Shown: positions 33,840-43,867, numbered from the stretch's first letter. The stretch: 64,000 nucleotides of DNA from DASQZK01 sp963809925 (GCA_963809925.1 CAWELH010000004.1:992001-1056000); one strand, 5' to 3'. Numbers and translations are program-made. The notes: a model not told the origin generated them from the letters alone.

Positions 33840-35699
33840 TCACTGTTTTTGTGAGTCTCGCTGTTTCTCAAGGTAAAAATCCCTGAGGACAAAGAAGGCA
33901 TCTTTTTTGTCTCCATGCTGTCCGATTAACCCCTTTCTGTTCCATCCGTCCTGGATAAAGGGAAGAGGCCGTTTGGGGGAATGGAAGTCCGACAGGATCC
34001 ATGGCGTCATTCCTCTGAGTGGTCCAATCTTTTTTAGCATATTAATCTGCTCTGTATAGAGGTATTTCTGGAATTCTTCAGTCCACCGGGTAAGGGAGTC
34101 ACCGTGAAAGCCCTGCAATGCTCCTCCGCCAAGTTCTGAAATGAATACCGGCTTAGAGTAGGCAAACTGAAATGTCACTTCCCTGCATTTAGCAGGAAGT
34201 CCCGTGTACCAGCCAATATATTCATTGAAACTAAGAATGTCGGTATATTTGCCCAGTGGATCGGTAATTTTCAGGATATTTCTGTCGAAACTCTCATAAT
34301 TGACTTCCATGGCAGCAGATATGAGCCGGCTGTCATCGAGCAAACGGGCATCTTTGATCAGTTTAGTCATAAATACCGTTCTCTCGTCACTTACCGGGGT
34401 TTCATTCCCAACCGACCAAATGATTACGGATGCCCGGTTTTTGTCTCTTGTAATCAATTCTTTAAGCTGATTTTCGGCATTCTGTAGTGTACCTTCATTT
34501 TCCCATTGTATGGTCCAATACACCGGAATTTCTTCCCATAGCATGATGCCAAGTTCGTCTGCTACTCTTGCCATATATTCATTATGGGGATAATGCGCCA
34601 GCCGTGCGAAATTACATCCGAGTTCTTTTGCCCAGCCAAGAAGCATTCTGGCATCATCTTCAGAAAATGCCCTGCCTCCGCGTACGGGATTTTCCTCATG
34701 GATGGAGATCCCCCTAAGGAATACAGCCTCACCGTTCAGCAAAATATCTGTTCCGGATACTTCAATCGTTCTGAAACCCATCCGGTCGGTAAGCGTATCT
34801 GAAGCACATACGAGCATGACATCGTATAAATACGGATCCTGAGGAGACCATCTTCTTAGCTTTTTTACTTTGAATTCAAATTGAACCGTGCCATCCTCAC
34901 GAATAGTAAATTTCCTGTCGGTATTCAGGTCGGGGATGATCAGTTCAACTTCCCTTGCAGCCTTTTTGCCATCGAGGATAACAGATCCTTGAATGACATC
35001 TCCTTCACCTTTTTTCAAACCGAGTGTATAATTCTTTACAAATGTGGGAGGTACTTCCAACAGCCGTATGTCTCTTGTCAGGCCACCATAGTTCCACCAG
35101 TCGGTATTTAGTGTCGGAACACCTTCTTTCATCCTTTTATTATCCACCTTGACAACCAGGGAATTACCCTCAGGTTTTACTGCCCCGGTCACTTCAAAGT
35201 TAAAAGGTGTGAAGCCACCGATATGTGTGCCCAGTTTGATCCCGTTCAGGTATACGTCAGCCCGGTAATTTGCCGCACCGAAGTAGAGAAACAGCCTGTT
35301 TTGTTTACTCTTAGGAGAATAGTTGAATTTATGCCGGTACCACACGGAACCTTCATAATATAGCAGACTGGGATCCTGCGAGTTCCAGTCACCCGGCACA
35401 AGGATTCCCGGTGTGCCGTCAAAATTATACTCTAGAAGTTCCGATTTTCCGGCTTGAACGCGGTCGAGATAGTATGCCCCGCCGGCTTTGCTCTGGTCGG
35501 GGTAAGTGTCATATGCCTGGTATCTGTAGTCATAAAACCCGGTTTCATAGGGATCAATAATATAGTGCCACTTGCCGTTAAGATTCAGCCCCTGTCTTTC
35601 CATGGGATTGGCAATGAGGTCCTGACGGTTTTGGGCCGACAGATTCAAAAATGTTCCGGAAATAAGAGCCAGGAATGAAATGCTGAAAAATTTCTTCAT
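33840..35699 (-). CDS. Glycoside hydrolase family 2 (beta-glucuronidase/galactosidase-like)
   Basis: This 619-residue exported enzyme has a signal peptide (SISFLALISGTFLNLSAQ), an N-terminal jelly-roll (GIKLGTHIGGFTPFNFEVT), an Ig-like domain and a TIM barrel. The GH2 acid/base Glu lies in IIWSVGNETPVS (about residue 435) and the nucleophile Glu in PVFISELGGGALQGFHGD (about residue 521). Other family hallmarks are FLRGISIHEENP, ARLAHYPHNEY and EEIPVYW. The length and the loop ending near GMTPWILSDFHSP are like beta-glucuronidases, but the sugar specificity cannot be read with certainty. There are no SusC/SusD genes or other glycan genes nearby. Confidence 0.92.
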   Translation of the reverse strand: MKKFFSISFLALISGTFLNLSAQNRQDLIANPMERQGLNLNGKWHYIIDPYETGFYDYRYQAYDTYPDQSKAGGAYYLDRVQAGKSELLEYNFDGTPGILVPGDWNSQDPSLLYYEGSVWYRHKFNYSPKSKQNRLFLYFGAANYRADVYLNGIKLGTHIGGFTPFNFEVTGAVKPEGNSLVVKVDNKRMKEGVPTLNTDWWNYGGLTRDIRLLEVPPTFVKNYTLGLKKGEGDVIQGSVILDGKKAAREVELIIPDLNTDRKFTIREDGTVQFEFKVKKLRRWSPQDPYLYDVMLVCASDTLTDRMGFRTIEVSGTDILLNGEAVFLRGISIHEENPVRGGRAFSEDDARMLLGWAKELGCNFARLAHYPHNEYMARVADELGIMLWEEIPVYWTIQWENEGTLQNAENQLKELITRDKNRASVIIWSVGNETPVSDERTVFMTKLIKDARLLDDSRLISAAMEVNYESFDRNILKITDPLGKYTDILSFNEYIGWYTGLPAKCREVTFQFAYSKPVFISELGGGALQGFHGDSLTRWTEEFQKYLYTEQINMLKKIGPLRGMTPWILSDFHSPKRPLPFIQDGWNRKGLIGQHGDKKDAFFVLRDFYLEKQRDSQKQ

Positions 35700-35947
35700 A
35701 ATAGATGCGGGTATAATATGCTTTACAATGTCCGATTGTTAATTTTAAGCTTGTTCCGGTTTGGATGATAAATGCTGAAAAAATGTCGGCTGAAGAATCC
35801 GGAAGTATAAAATTAGTGATAATCTTATGAAATAAGCACCGGTCCCCAGGCTTTCTGCAAAAAGATTGACAATCTGTTGGCAGTTGCCAGGGAAAAAAGG
35901 TCGAACTATTTATACAACATGAATGAGTAGATAATTTACACTTTAGT

Positions 35948-37285
35948 TTACAGGATTTCTATCTGAAGTATTTTTTCAGTATCGCCGGCAATTCGAAAGC
36001 GCTCATCGATACGCTTACCGATCACCCAGACAATATCTTTGCCGCTAGTAAGTAGCCAGGTGCTTTCTTTTTCAGGGATAGACATTTTCGTATCTACAAA
36101 GAAGTCGCTGAGCTTTTTCATATTTTTCATTCCTAGTGGCATGAAATAGTCGCCTTTCTCCCACTTTCGGAGGATCAGTGGGAATACAAGTTTGTCGAAA
36201 TCCAGGCAGGCAATATCTGGATACCTGGGTATCACAAAATCAACGGAGTTATCCAGTACGCTGAAAGAAAGTTTAAGTGGTTCGTCAATATTTAGATACG
36301 GGTTCTCGATGTAGTAGCGTTTTGGGTGCTCAGGCCGGAGAGGCTCGATGATAAGTGCTTCCCTGTCTTTAACAAGACGGTGTGTCGGAGAAATGAAGAT
36401 TTTCCCGGGTTCTCCCTGCAGGCTTTTCATTATATCATCCACAACGGCGGACGTAAAGTTGAAATCTGCCAGGATTTCGTACAGCCATGTACGAGCAAAC
36501 TTTTCAGTGACGAGCTTCCTTAGATTGATAAGAAGATACCTCTTATCCCTGATTAATAATTCCTGTTTCTTCGTCTCGATGGCATCGGCATATATTTCTC
36601 CGGCTTCCTTAAGTCTGGCAATGTTTTCAAGCATTATATCATTCAGGCGTGGATTAATCTCCTCAAGGACAGGGATGACACCATGACGGATTTTGTTTCT
36701 GGCATACTTGGTGCCGGCATTACTTGAATCCTCTCTCCATTCAAGATTCCGGTCGATGGCGTAAGAGGCAATTCTGTCTCTTCCGGAAAAGAGCATCGGG
36801 CGGATAAGAAAACCACTTTTTTCACGGATACCGGCAAGTCCTCTGATACCAGTCCCGCGGGACAGATTAATGAAAAATGTTTCAACGATATCGTTCTTAT
36901 TATGTGCTGTGGCAATATAATCGCACCCCGTTTGAATCCTGATCTCCTCGAACCATTCATATCTTAATTCCCTCGCCGCCATTTGTACAGAAATATTATT
37001 TGAACCGGCATATTCCAGGGTATTGAATGAATGTGTATGTACAGGTATATCGTATTTCCGGCCCAAGTCTTTTACAAATGCTTCATCATCATCCGATTCG
37101 GTACCCCGGAGTTGAAAATTGCAATGTGCGATGAAGCAGGTGTAACCTGCCCGGTAAAAAAGGTCGAGCATGACCACCGAGTCGATCCCTCCTGAAATGG
37201 CAAGAAGAAGGGATTCATTTTTATTACAAAGACGATTTTCTTGAATGTGTGTGCTAAAAGCGTCAAGCATGCGGAAATTTTTCAT
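35948..37285 (-). CDS. tilS: tRNA(Ile)-lysidine synthetase
   Basis: TilS attaches lysine to C34 of the tRNA-Ile CAU anticodon using ATP. The 445-residue protein has the N-type ATP pyrophosphatase P-loop LLAISGGIDSVVML (SGGxDS at residues 31-36), the HCNFQLRGTESDDDEAFV insert, YIATAHNKNDIVETFFINLS and RGLAGI, followed by RNKIRHGVIPVLEEINPR. The C-terminal part contains the tRNA-binding region ending in WVIGKRIDERFRI. The gene starts at ATG 37285, just downstream of a terminator that closes the former peroxiredoxin transcript. Confidence 0.96.
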   Translation of the reverse strand: MKNFRMLDAFSTHIQENRLCNKNESLLLAISGGIDSVVMLDLFYRAGYTCFIAHCNFQLRGTESDDDEAFVKDLGRKYDIPVHTHSFNTLEYAGSNNISVQMAARELRYEWFEEIRIQTGCDYIATAHNKNDIVETFFINLSRGTGIRGLAGIREKSGFLIRPMLFSGRDRIASYAIDRNLEWREDSSNAGTKYARNKIRHGVIPVLEEINPRLNDIMLENIARLKEAGEIYADAIETKKQELLIRDKRYLLINLRKLVTEKFARTWLYEILADFNFTSAVVDDIMKSLQGEPGKIFISPTHRLVKDREALIIEPLRPEHPKRYYIENPYLNIDEPLKLSFSVLDNSVDFVIPRYPDIACLDFDKLVFPLILRKWEKGDYFMPLGMKNMKKLSDFFVDTKMSIPEKESTWLLTSGKDIVWVIGKRIDERFRIAGDTEKILQIEIL

Positions 37286-37292
37286 CTAAGGT

Positions 37293-37329
37293 AAAAAAAA
37301 GAGGTTGCTCCATCAACGGGCAACCTCTT
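37293..37329 (-). terminator. Intrinsic terminator of the peroxiredoxin remnant
   Basis: On the minus strand AAGAGGTTGC and GCAACCTCTT form a 10-bp stem with an 11-base loop, followed by a run of T residues (complement of 37293-37300). It lies between the peroxiredoxin remnant and tilS, showing that this was once a separately terminated gene. Confidence 0.8.
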
Positions 37330-37356
37330 AATTCGATTATAAATCTGATAAGTGCA

Positions 37357-37691
37357 TTAATTTTCCGACAGGTATGCTGCAATTCCTTCCTGGGTAGCCT
37401 GCAAAGCTTTTTTGCCGCTATGCCAGTCGGTTGGACAAACTTCCCCATTAAGTTCAAAGAACTGCAAAGCATCAATCATCCTGAGTATTTCGTCCACGCT
37501 TCTTCCGAGTGGCATATTGTTAATGACCTGGTGCCTGACTATACCCATTTTATCTACCAGAAACAAACCGCGATAACTCTGTGGATGCCTTTGAAACCTG
37601 CCATACCGCCTTCGAGGTATGTATATTCACCTGCAAGAACATCATAATTTTCTGCAATGGTTTTTGACTGGTCGGAAACCAGCGGGAATTT
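37357..37691 (-). pseudogene. Peroxiredoxin (2-Cys, AhpC/TSA type) remnant, 5' deleted and frameshifted
   Basis: Two frames together encode the C-terminal ~110 residues of a typical 2-Cys peroxiredoxin. The first (37691 to about 37588) reads KFPLVSDQSKTIAENYDVL, then AGEYTYLEGGMAGFKG. Near 37587 one base is missing, and the adjacent frame continues HPQSYRGLFLVDKMGIVRHQ, GRSVDEILRMIDALQFFE and GEVCPTDWHSGKKALQ to the stop at 37357. The resolving Cys in EVCP is kept, but the first ~85 residues with the peroxidatic Cys (usual motif FVCPTE) are absent. The sequence directly preceding is the stop codon of the BamA-like gene. The gene cannot make an active enzyme unless the assembly is wrong here. 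Confidence 0.85.
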
Positions 37692-39581
37692 TCAAAACGT
37701 TAGTTCTGAAGGAGCATTGATGTAAAAATTATTCGGATTTAATCTCTTTTCCCCGGAGAAATTAAAGTAATCGCCAAGTCCCATCCCGACAAGGTTTGGG
37801 TAATACGTCAGCCTGAACTGAAAGGTTGGGAATACCAGCCGCTCATTCCTGATCCTTACTCCAATGCCAATTGCCGTGTAAGCGTCGACATTTGAAAATT
37901 TCACCTTCTCAGGTCCGATTACGGCTAAATCAGCAAATCCAAAAAATACAAATCTGAAGCCGTAAATAAAGTTTGGAGAAAAGGCATCGGATTCCAGGTT
38001 TAGTACCAGTTTTTGCCTTCCAAAAATGTCGCTGCGGGATAAACCTGTAAGGCCGGATTTGTCGTTGATGTATATCCTTTCGAGGTTGAATCTGTTTATT
38101 CCTCGTGTGTAAAGGAGCTTTGCAAAATGGCGAAACTTGAACTGATGCAGCATGTGCAGGTTGGTGAAATAGTTTGTCCCAAAATTGAAGACGCCTTGCT
38201 GAAACTCCCCCTCAGTTGTTAAATACCCGCCGCCTGATGTACTTAAGTAGATGTATCCGGCATTGCTTATATAATTCCCAAATGCCAGACTTAAAGAACC
38301 ATAGTTCCGGTTTATAAATTCGTCGAATTCCCTGCCCACGATAAGGTTCGCCTTCCATCCAATCGGGATATCTTCTGTCCGGCCGAAGCTGTAAATCAGG
38401 TTACTACGGTAAAATGTCTGGGATGAAAGGGCAAAGCTGTTTAGCCATACGGTTCTATTATGAAATTCATGAAGCAGCTTTTCTTCTACCTTAGGTCTTT
38501 CCATAAATACTTCGTGGTAAATACGTGAAGAAACCACAAAGTTTGTACGCTTAATTTGCAGTGAATTTCTATTACTTATTGGAAAAGCCCTGCCTATCCA
38601 AAAGTCGTAATAATTGTGGCTAACGTTTTCTCTTATCGTGGACGAATCAGAGTACCATATATATCTTGCTGAACGTGTATGGATTGCCGTAAGTCCGCCG
38701 GCATATTTTGTATTCGGAGTAAAGAAACGTCTCTCCAGGGATATCCCGTATGATTTCAGGTCAAATACATCCTGGTAAAATATCTTGTTATCGATGAAGC
38801 TTCCCAAAATGTTACGGTTCCTGTAAAATAACTCATAACCCAGTAGATTAGGCTTTGTCTGGTCCCAATGAATATTGCCCTGCAGTTCATGCCCTGTCCC
38901 GAGGATATTCCTGTCCCAGAGTTCTGCCTTTCCGGATGCAACACCGCTCAGTTCAATAAAAAATGCTTTTGACCATACATCCTTTGTTATAACGGTTACG
39001 TCTACCATGTCCGGTTCTCCCACTACTTCAGTGATGATGAACATGACATCCTCGATGTTGCTCAATTCCCTCAGTAAGCGTTCATTATCGGCCATGATTT
39101 GCGGATTTAAAGCATCTCCTTCCTTAAATAGAAGGTTATTTTGCAGCACGCTTGTTCTGGTCTTCACATGTATAGTGTTGGCCGCGTTATTCAGCCAGGA
39201 ATCCCTATGTATAGAAGTATCGCTTATGGAGGTGCCAAAAGGTTCGAGTTTTACAAACCGGATTTGGCGGATTATTTTTCCTTTGTAGGAAAGATATTCG
39301 ACTTCACTCTGGATGGTAGAAATGGTATCGTTTGATGGTTTTTTCGCAGCAGAAATAACAATGTTGTGAAGCTCCTTTGTCCATTTGTTTTGGTAGGCCT
39401 TGTCTTTCAGCGCATCAAAAAATTCATCTGTTTTTTCATTGCTTGGATTGGGATTGACACTGTCAGGTTCTTCGAACGTATCATTGAAATGGGGTGGTTG
39501 TCCGGAGATTTTAACCGGAATCACTATTCCCAACACAAGAATAAGGGTAATATATATTGGTTTTAACCTCAATCTGTTCAA
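37692..39581 (-). CDS. BamA/TamA-like outer-membrane beta-barrel protein with POTRA domain
   Basis: This 629-residue protein has a signal peptide (ITLILVLGIVIPVKISGQ), a region with one POTRA-like domain (IRQIRFVKLEPFGTSI, then LLFKEGDALNPQIMADNERL and LLRELSNIEDVMFIITEV), and from about residue 215 a beta-barrel rich in alternating aromatic strands. It ends in Phe (APSELTF), as many outer-membrane barrels do. It probably inserts into the outer membrane; whether it takes part in protein assembly like BamA is not shown. Its TGA stop at 37694-37692 abuts the peroxiredoxin remnant in the same frame, so the original downstream flank has been lost. Confidence 0.82.
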   Translation of the reverse strand: MNRLRLKPIYITLILVLGIVIPVKISGQPPHFNDTFEEPDSVNPNPSNEKTDEFFDALKDKAYQNKWTKELHNIVISAAKKPSNDTISTIQSEVEYLSYKGKIIRQIRFVKLEPFGTSISDTSIHRDSWLNNAANTIHVKTRTSVLQNNLLFKEGDALNPQIMADNERLLRELSNIEDVMFIITEVVGEPDMVDVTVITKDVWSKAFFIELSGVASGKAELWDRNILGTGHELQGNIHWDQTKPNLLGYELFYRNRNILGSFIDNKIFYQDVFDLKSYGISLERRFFTPNTKYAGGLTAIHTRSARYIWYSDSSTIRENVSHNYYDFWIGRAFPISNRNSLQIKRTNFVVSSRIYHEVFMERPKVEEKLLHEFHNRTVWLNSFALSSQTFYRSNLIYSFGRTEDIPIGWKANLIVGREFDEFINRNYGSLSLAFGNYISNAGYIYLSTSGGGYLTTEGEFQQGVFNFGTNYFTNLHMLHQFKFRHFAKLLYTRGINRFNLERIYINDKSGLTGLSRSDIFGRQKLVLNLESDAFSPNFIYGFRFVFFGFADLAVIGPEKVKFSNVDAYTAIGIGVRIRNERLVFPTFQFRLTYYPNLVGMGLGDYFNFSGEKRLNPNNFYINAPSELTF

Positions 39582-39777
39582 TAGAATTACGTCGGTAATA
39601 TAATAAACTTTCCCGTGAAATATCTCTGCGGTGAGGAAACTAAGAAAATACAGGACATCGCGTGTCGTTTTCTAAGTTTGGATGTTATTTTGCCGGCTGA
39701 GGAACAAAATAAAAGTAAAAAACGCACGCCATGTCCTGAAATTCAGGAGGTGTAAGAAATGAATTTCAGATTTAGGA

Positions 39778-41706
39778 TCACTCCAGGCCAAGAACCTGCG
39801 GACCCTGTCTGAAAACTATATCGACGGGGATATTTTGATCCTTCAGCTGTGATAGGTCATCATGAAGCTGCTCTCTGATATAGCCTTTATCGGTGATAAG
39901 TTTTTTTGCCGCATCATAATCACCCATGCCCTGAATTGTGATAATTTCCGAGGAAAGATTTTCAATCGCTTTCTTCATCTTATCAAAATTCACCCTGTAG
40001 GTTCCTGTTGTATTATCTCGGGTAAATGCTCCTGCATCCTGGAAATAATAGAAACGAATCATATTGGCGACACCATGTGCTGAAGCGGCACCAAAGCGTA
40101 CAGACCGGAATATTCCTGCAAGGAATGTAACATAATTTGTCATGAGATCCTTATCCCCGAGTTCTCCTGCTTCTGCAAGTTTTGTGACAATATACAGACC
40201 CAGAATATCCGCTTTACCTTCTTCAATTGAGGAATACGTATCCTTAAGTGCTTCCCGTACAGGGCCTTTACCGTTTACAGTATAGTCAACACCAAGACCG
40301 TGAGCAACTTCGTGGAACATGGTGTTTTCAAAAAATGCATCAAAATCAATATATTTTCGTTGATCTTCAGCGATGAGAACATTTGAGATCGGCACAAGGA
40401 TTTTTTCGAATTTATACCGTATGGCATTTTTCAACTGAAGTTTTCTACTGCCAAACTTTGTCCTTACTTCCGGATCATTTGGAAGATTAATGGCTATGGT
40501 TTTGCTACCGGCATTACAATCTCCGGCATAATATACGGCATTGTACACATTCAGATCTGAATTGGTCGAGGGTACCGTTTTCCTGAACTTTTCCGGAACA
40601 GGAAGTTCTCTCTGCAACTGCGGAAGCATGCCAGATATTTTTTTTAGCTTACTGCTCCATTCTTTATCCTTGATAAGTATATAAGCCTCATGCGCTGCCT
40701 TGAAATTAAACAGCTTATCTTCATAATTTTCGATGGGACCGACGACAAAGTCGATATCATTGTTTTTCATCTTCATCCAGGCAGCATCGCTTTCAAAATA
40801 GTTGTCGGTGGTAAGTGCATCCGCCCTGAGAGTCAGATATTTTTTGAAACCTGGATCCGTAGCGAGATCTGCGGCTTGTTTCAGCAGGCCGGAAGCCTTC
40901 TGAATATCATCCCTGAAGGCATCATGGTACCAGACTGATTTCAGTTTTCCCGTATTATCTCTGCGCAATACCGTATACTGGCTTGTTTTATCAGGGTCAT
41001 TAAAATTTTCAAATTCACTCACAGTCATATCCGGAGGATAAAAATTTGCACCGGCAGGTTTTGTTCCATACTTGCCCATCAGGGGTTTATTATCATTCAA
41101 TCTTTCCCAGGGGCCGTAATTAATTTTGAACAAATCCCGGAGCGATTGACTTTCGGTGGATGCCATCAGTGAATCCTTACTTTCCGGGCAGGCTTCTTTC
41201 CAGAAAATATCATTCATGATATCAGCAGTCTGATACAGGAGTTTGAGCATCTTTTTCTGATCCTGGCTCAGGCTGGTGATGTCGGTTGTCAGAGGTACTT
41301 CGGCAAAGGATTGCAGCTTATGTTCAAGAGTAACCTGCTCAGTCTGAAGGGTAATATTCTTCTCAGGCGTATCTCCTAACATGATAAGTTGGTCTTCATT
41401 TTTAAGATATTGAAATGATTGTACTTCATCCTTGCCTTCTCTTTGAATCTGACAAAGGAGCGTAAGATACTCATCGGTATCCTTAATGATCTTGTACGTG
41501 CCTTCAAGACCGTTTATTTCAATAATACCTGCAGGCTTGACCGTTACAACAATGTCGGCCGTCATGCTGATATTTTCCTCGGCTACCTTATCGGAATATA
41601 ATTCAGTTCCTTTATAGGTTTTATAAAGGTAACTGTAATCACGTCCGGTGCAGGTAGCAACGAGTAGAGCGAGTAGGAGTAGGGCTGGAAAAAACAACTT
41701 TTTCAT
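39778..41706 (-). CDS. M49-like (dipeptidyl peptidase III family) metallopeptidase lipoprotein
   Basis: This 642-residue protein begins with a lipoprotein-type signal (LLLALLVATCTGRD, Cys about residue 19). The zinc site is HEVAH in MFHEVAHGLGVDYT (about residue 463), followed some 30 residues later by SIEEGKADILGLYIV, equivalent to the EEC(R/K)AE motif of M49. The usual M49 hexapeptide is HExxGH; here it reads HEVAH with Gly after the second His. Other conserved parts are NDKPLMGKYGTKPAGANFYP and NLPNDPEVRTKFGSRKLQLK. It likely trims short peptides at the envelope. Confidence 0.82.
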   Translation of the reverse strand: MKKLFFPALLLLALLVATCTGRDYSYLYKTYKGTELYSDKVAEENISMTADIVVTVKPAGIIEINGLEGTYKIIKDTDEYLTLLCQIQREGKDEVQSFQYLKNEDQLIMLGDTPEKNITLQTEQVTLEHKLQSFAEVPLTTDITSLSQDQKKMLKLLYQTADIMNDIFWKEACPESKDSLMASTESQSLRDLFKINYGPWERLNDNKPLMGKYGTKPAGANFYPPDMTVSEFENFNDPDKTSQYTVLRRDNTGKLKSVWYHDAFRDDIQKASGLLKQAADLATDPGFKKYLTLRADALTTDNYFESDAAWMKMKNNDIDFVVGPIENYEDKLFNFKAAHEAYILIKDKEWSSKLKKISGMLPQLQRELPVPEKFRKTVPSTNSDLNVYNAVYYAGDCNAGSKTIAINLPNDPEVRTKFGSRKLQLKNAIRYKFEKILVPISNVLIAEDQRKYIDFDAFFENTMFHEVAHGLGVDYTVNGKGPVREALKDTYSSIEEGKADILGLYIVTKLAEAGELGDKDLMTNYVTFLAGIFRSVRFGAASAHGVANMIRFYYFQDAGAFTRDNTTGTYRVNFDKMKKAIENLSSEIITIQGMGDYDAAKKLITDKGYIREQLHDDLSQLKDQNIPVDIVFRQGPQVLGLE

Positions 41707-41980
41707 GGATGATTATTTTTGAGTTTTAAAAAAAAATTACAATTAATCGTATAAAGATGATTTCAATTTTAACGTTAGGGTAACACCCGAATACCCGTAT
41801 TGTTTTTTTCGCTGAAGATTAATTGCCGGAGTCAGTTTTCAATACCAGTGACCTTACTATCAACTTGATAGATGTATGAAAGGTAAAGAAGGCCGGAACA
41901 AAGGAAATGAGATTCAAATGTGAAGAACTGTTACTTTGTAGCTATCCGGGTTCAGAACTAAATAGTATTGTCCGAAAGGA

Positions 41981-43456
41981 TCAATACGATCTGGCAAAGA
42001 GTACTTTTTTAACAGCCGGCTTGCCCGAATACACGCATTTTCCTTGTTCTTCTTTCGCATCCAGGGGAATACAGCGGATCGTTGCCTTGGTTTCCTGTTT
42101 GATCTTTTCTTCCGTTTCCGGTGTCCCATCCCAGAACGCACTGATAAAACCTCCATGGTTTTCAAGGATGCTGGTAAATTCTTCCCAGGATTGAGCTTCC
42201 CGAGTTGAAGTTTCCCTGAATTTCAACGCCTTGTCATAAATATTCTTCTGGATATCATCAAGCAATTCCTTAACAACTGTTCCGATCCCTTCCCGGCTAA
42301 TGGTTGTTTTTTCCAGAGTATCACGCCTTGCTAATTCAACCGTTCCGTTTTCGATATCACGCGGGCCGAGAGCGAGTCTGATCGGTACGCCTTTAAGTTC
42401 ATATTCGGCAAACTTCCAGCCTGGTTTATGTGTGTCGCGGCTATCATACTTCACAGAAATACCTGATTCTTCTAAAGTAGCCTTTATTTTTTCAGCTGCA
42501 GCAGAAATGCCGGGGATCTGATCCGTTCCTTTGTAAATCGGAATGATAACAACCTGAATCGGAGCTAGTTTTGGTGGAAGTACCAGACCGTGATTATCAC
42601 TGTGTGCCATAATTATAGCACCCATTAATCTTGTTGATACCCCCCATGATGTTGCCCAAACATATTCCAGGTTCCCTTCTTTATTGGTGAACTGGACATC
42701 AAAGGCTTTGGCAAAATTCTGTCCCAGAAAGTGCGACGTACCAGCCTGCAACGCTTTTCCATCCTGCATCAGCGCTTCAATACAATAAGTATCGATGGCA
42801 CCGGCAAATTTTTCGCTTTCGGTTTTCACCCCTTTAATCACCGGGATTGACATCCATTCCTCCGCGAATCTTGCATATACCTCGAGCATTTTTGTTGTTT
42901 CTTCCTGTGCCTCTTCCCTGGTAGCATGTGCAGTATGCCCTTCCTGCCATAGAAATTCAGCGGTACGCAGAAACAACCTGGTACGCATCTCCCATCGAAC
43001 AACATTCGCCCACTGATTTAAGAGAATAGGCAGATCACGGTACGATTGTATCCAGTTCTTATAGCTATGCCAGATTATGGTTTCTGACGTGGGCCGTATA
43101 ATTAGCTCTTCCTCGAGTTTAGCTTCGGGATCAACAATGACCTCACCCGTCTTCTCGTCATTTTTGAGACGGTAGTGAGTTACGATGGCACATTCTTTAG
43201 CGAATCCTTCGATATGAGCAGCTTCCTTGCTGAAGAATGATTTGGGTATGAACAATGGAAAATAAGCATTCTGATGGCCCGTGTCCTTGAACATTTTATC
43301 GAGCGCGGCCTGGATTTTCTCCCATATTGCATATCCGTACGGTTTGATGATCATGCAGCCCCTAACGGCTGAGTATTCAGCTAAATCGGCTTTAATTACA
43401 ATATCATTATACCACTGGGAGTAGTTTTCCTCCATCGATGTTAACACTTTTGCCAT
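41981..43456 (-). CDS. proS: Prolyl-tRNA synthetase (archaeal/eukaryote-like type)
   Basis: This 491-residue class II synthetase is of the short form lacking the bacterial editing insertion. Motif 2 is in WEMRTRLFLRTAEFLWQEGH, motif 3 in LGPRDIENGTVELARR with the ATP-binding region, and the proline pocket includes PTSETIIWHSYKNWI and QAGTSHFLGQNFAKAF. The C-terminal domain with CIPLDAKEEQGKCVYSGKPA and a terminal Tyr (FARSY) is the hallmark of the archaeal-like group, which is common in Bacteroidetes. It stands alone. Confidence 0.97.
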   Translation of the reverse strand: MAKVLTSMEENYSQWYNDIVIKADLAEYSAVRGCMIIKPYGYAIWEKIQAALDKMFKDTGHQNAYFPLFIPKSFFSKEAAHIEGFAKECAIVTHYRLKNDEKTGEVIVDPEAKLEEELIIRPTSETIIWHSYKNWIQSYRDLPILLNQWANVVRWEMRTRLFLRTAEFLWQEGHTAHATREEAQEETTKMLEVYARFAEEWMSIPVIKGVKTESEKFAGAIDTYCIEALMQDGKALQAGTSHFLGQNFAKAFDVQFTNKEGNLEYVWATSWGVSTRLMGAIIMAHSDNHGLVLPPKLAPIQVVIIPIYKGTDQIPGISAAAEKIKATLEESGISVKYDSRDTHKPGWKFAEYELKGVPIRLALGPRDIENGTVELARRDTLEKTTISREGIGTVVKELLDDIQKNIYDKALKFRETSTREAQSWEEFTSILENHGGFISAFWDGTPETEEKIKQETKATIRCIPLDAKEEQGKCVYSGKPAVKKVLFARSY

Positions 43457-43854
43457 ATTTTTTATCGTTTATATCAGTTGGCTAAATTGCGAAATATTAT
43501 CCTGTTTACAAAAATGATCCTTGCCAATTACGGCTCATATTGCCCGTAAACGGTAATGAATCAGCAATTGTGCACCTAATGAGCCGCAATCCAGCCAGAA
43601 ATAGTCTGATGCCGGTCCAAATGCTTTTTACAGTTTGCCAACCACTCAGGCAGCAAACTGTTCAGGCTTCAGACGATGGTAAATGAAAGATATTTTGTTA
43701 AAAATTACCCGATATCACGAATTTCGATTCAAAAAATGTAATTTGGTAGAAGAAAAATCGCAATTGCTGTTAAATTCGATCCGGCAAGCAGTTTTGGTAT
43801 AGTATTTGTTTTTATCAGGGTAATGTTGAAAAAACATAAACCTAATCATAAGCC
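43457..43854. other. Divergent gap between proS and the Tyr-rich lipoprotein
   Basis: No gene is seen. TAATTTGG near 43740 resembles a -7 box but lacks one T, so it is not called. The right end carries the Shine-Dalgarno listed next. Confidence 0.4.
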
Positions 43855-43860
43855 AGGAGG
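43855..43860 (+). promoter_or_regulatory. Shine-Dalgarno AGGAGG for the Tyr-rich lipoprotein
   Basis: AGGAGG is followed after seven bases by ATG 43868. This favours 43868 over the upstream in-frame start at 43823, and the shorter form begins exactly at the signal peptide. Confidence 0.75.
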
Positions 43861-43867
43861 TTTAATC

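Noticed and set aside
41907..42194. 95-residue plus-strand ORF opposite the proS 3' end
   Set aside because: It mostly overlaps the well-supported proS gene on the other strand and has shadow-like composition.
43735..43750. Promoter-like TAATTTGG before the Tyr-rich lipoprotein
   Set aside because: One T short of the TAnnTTTG consensus and no -33 element.
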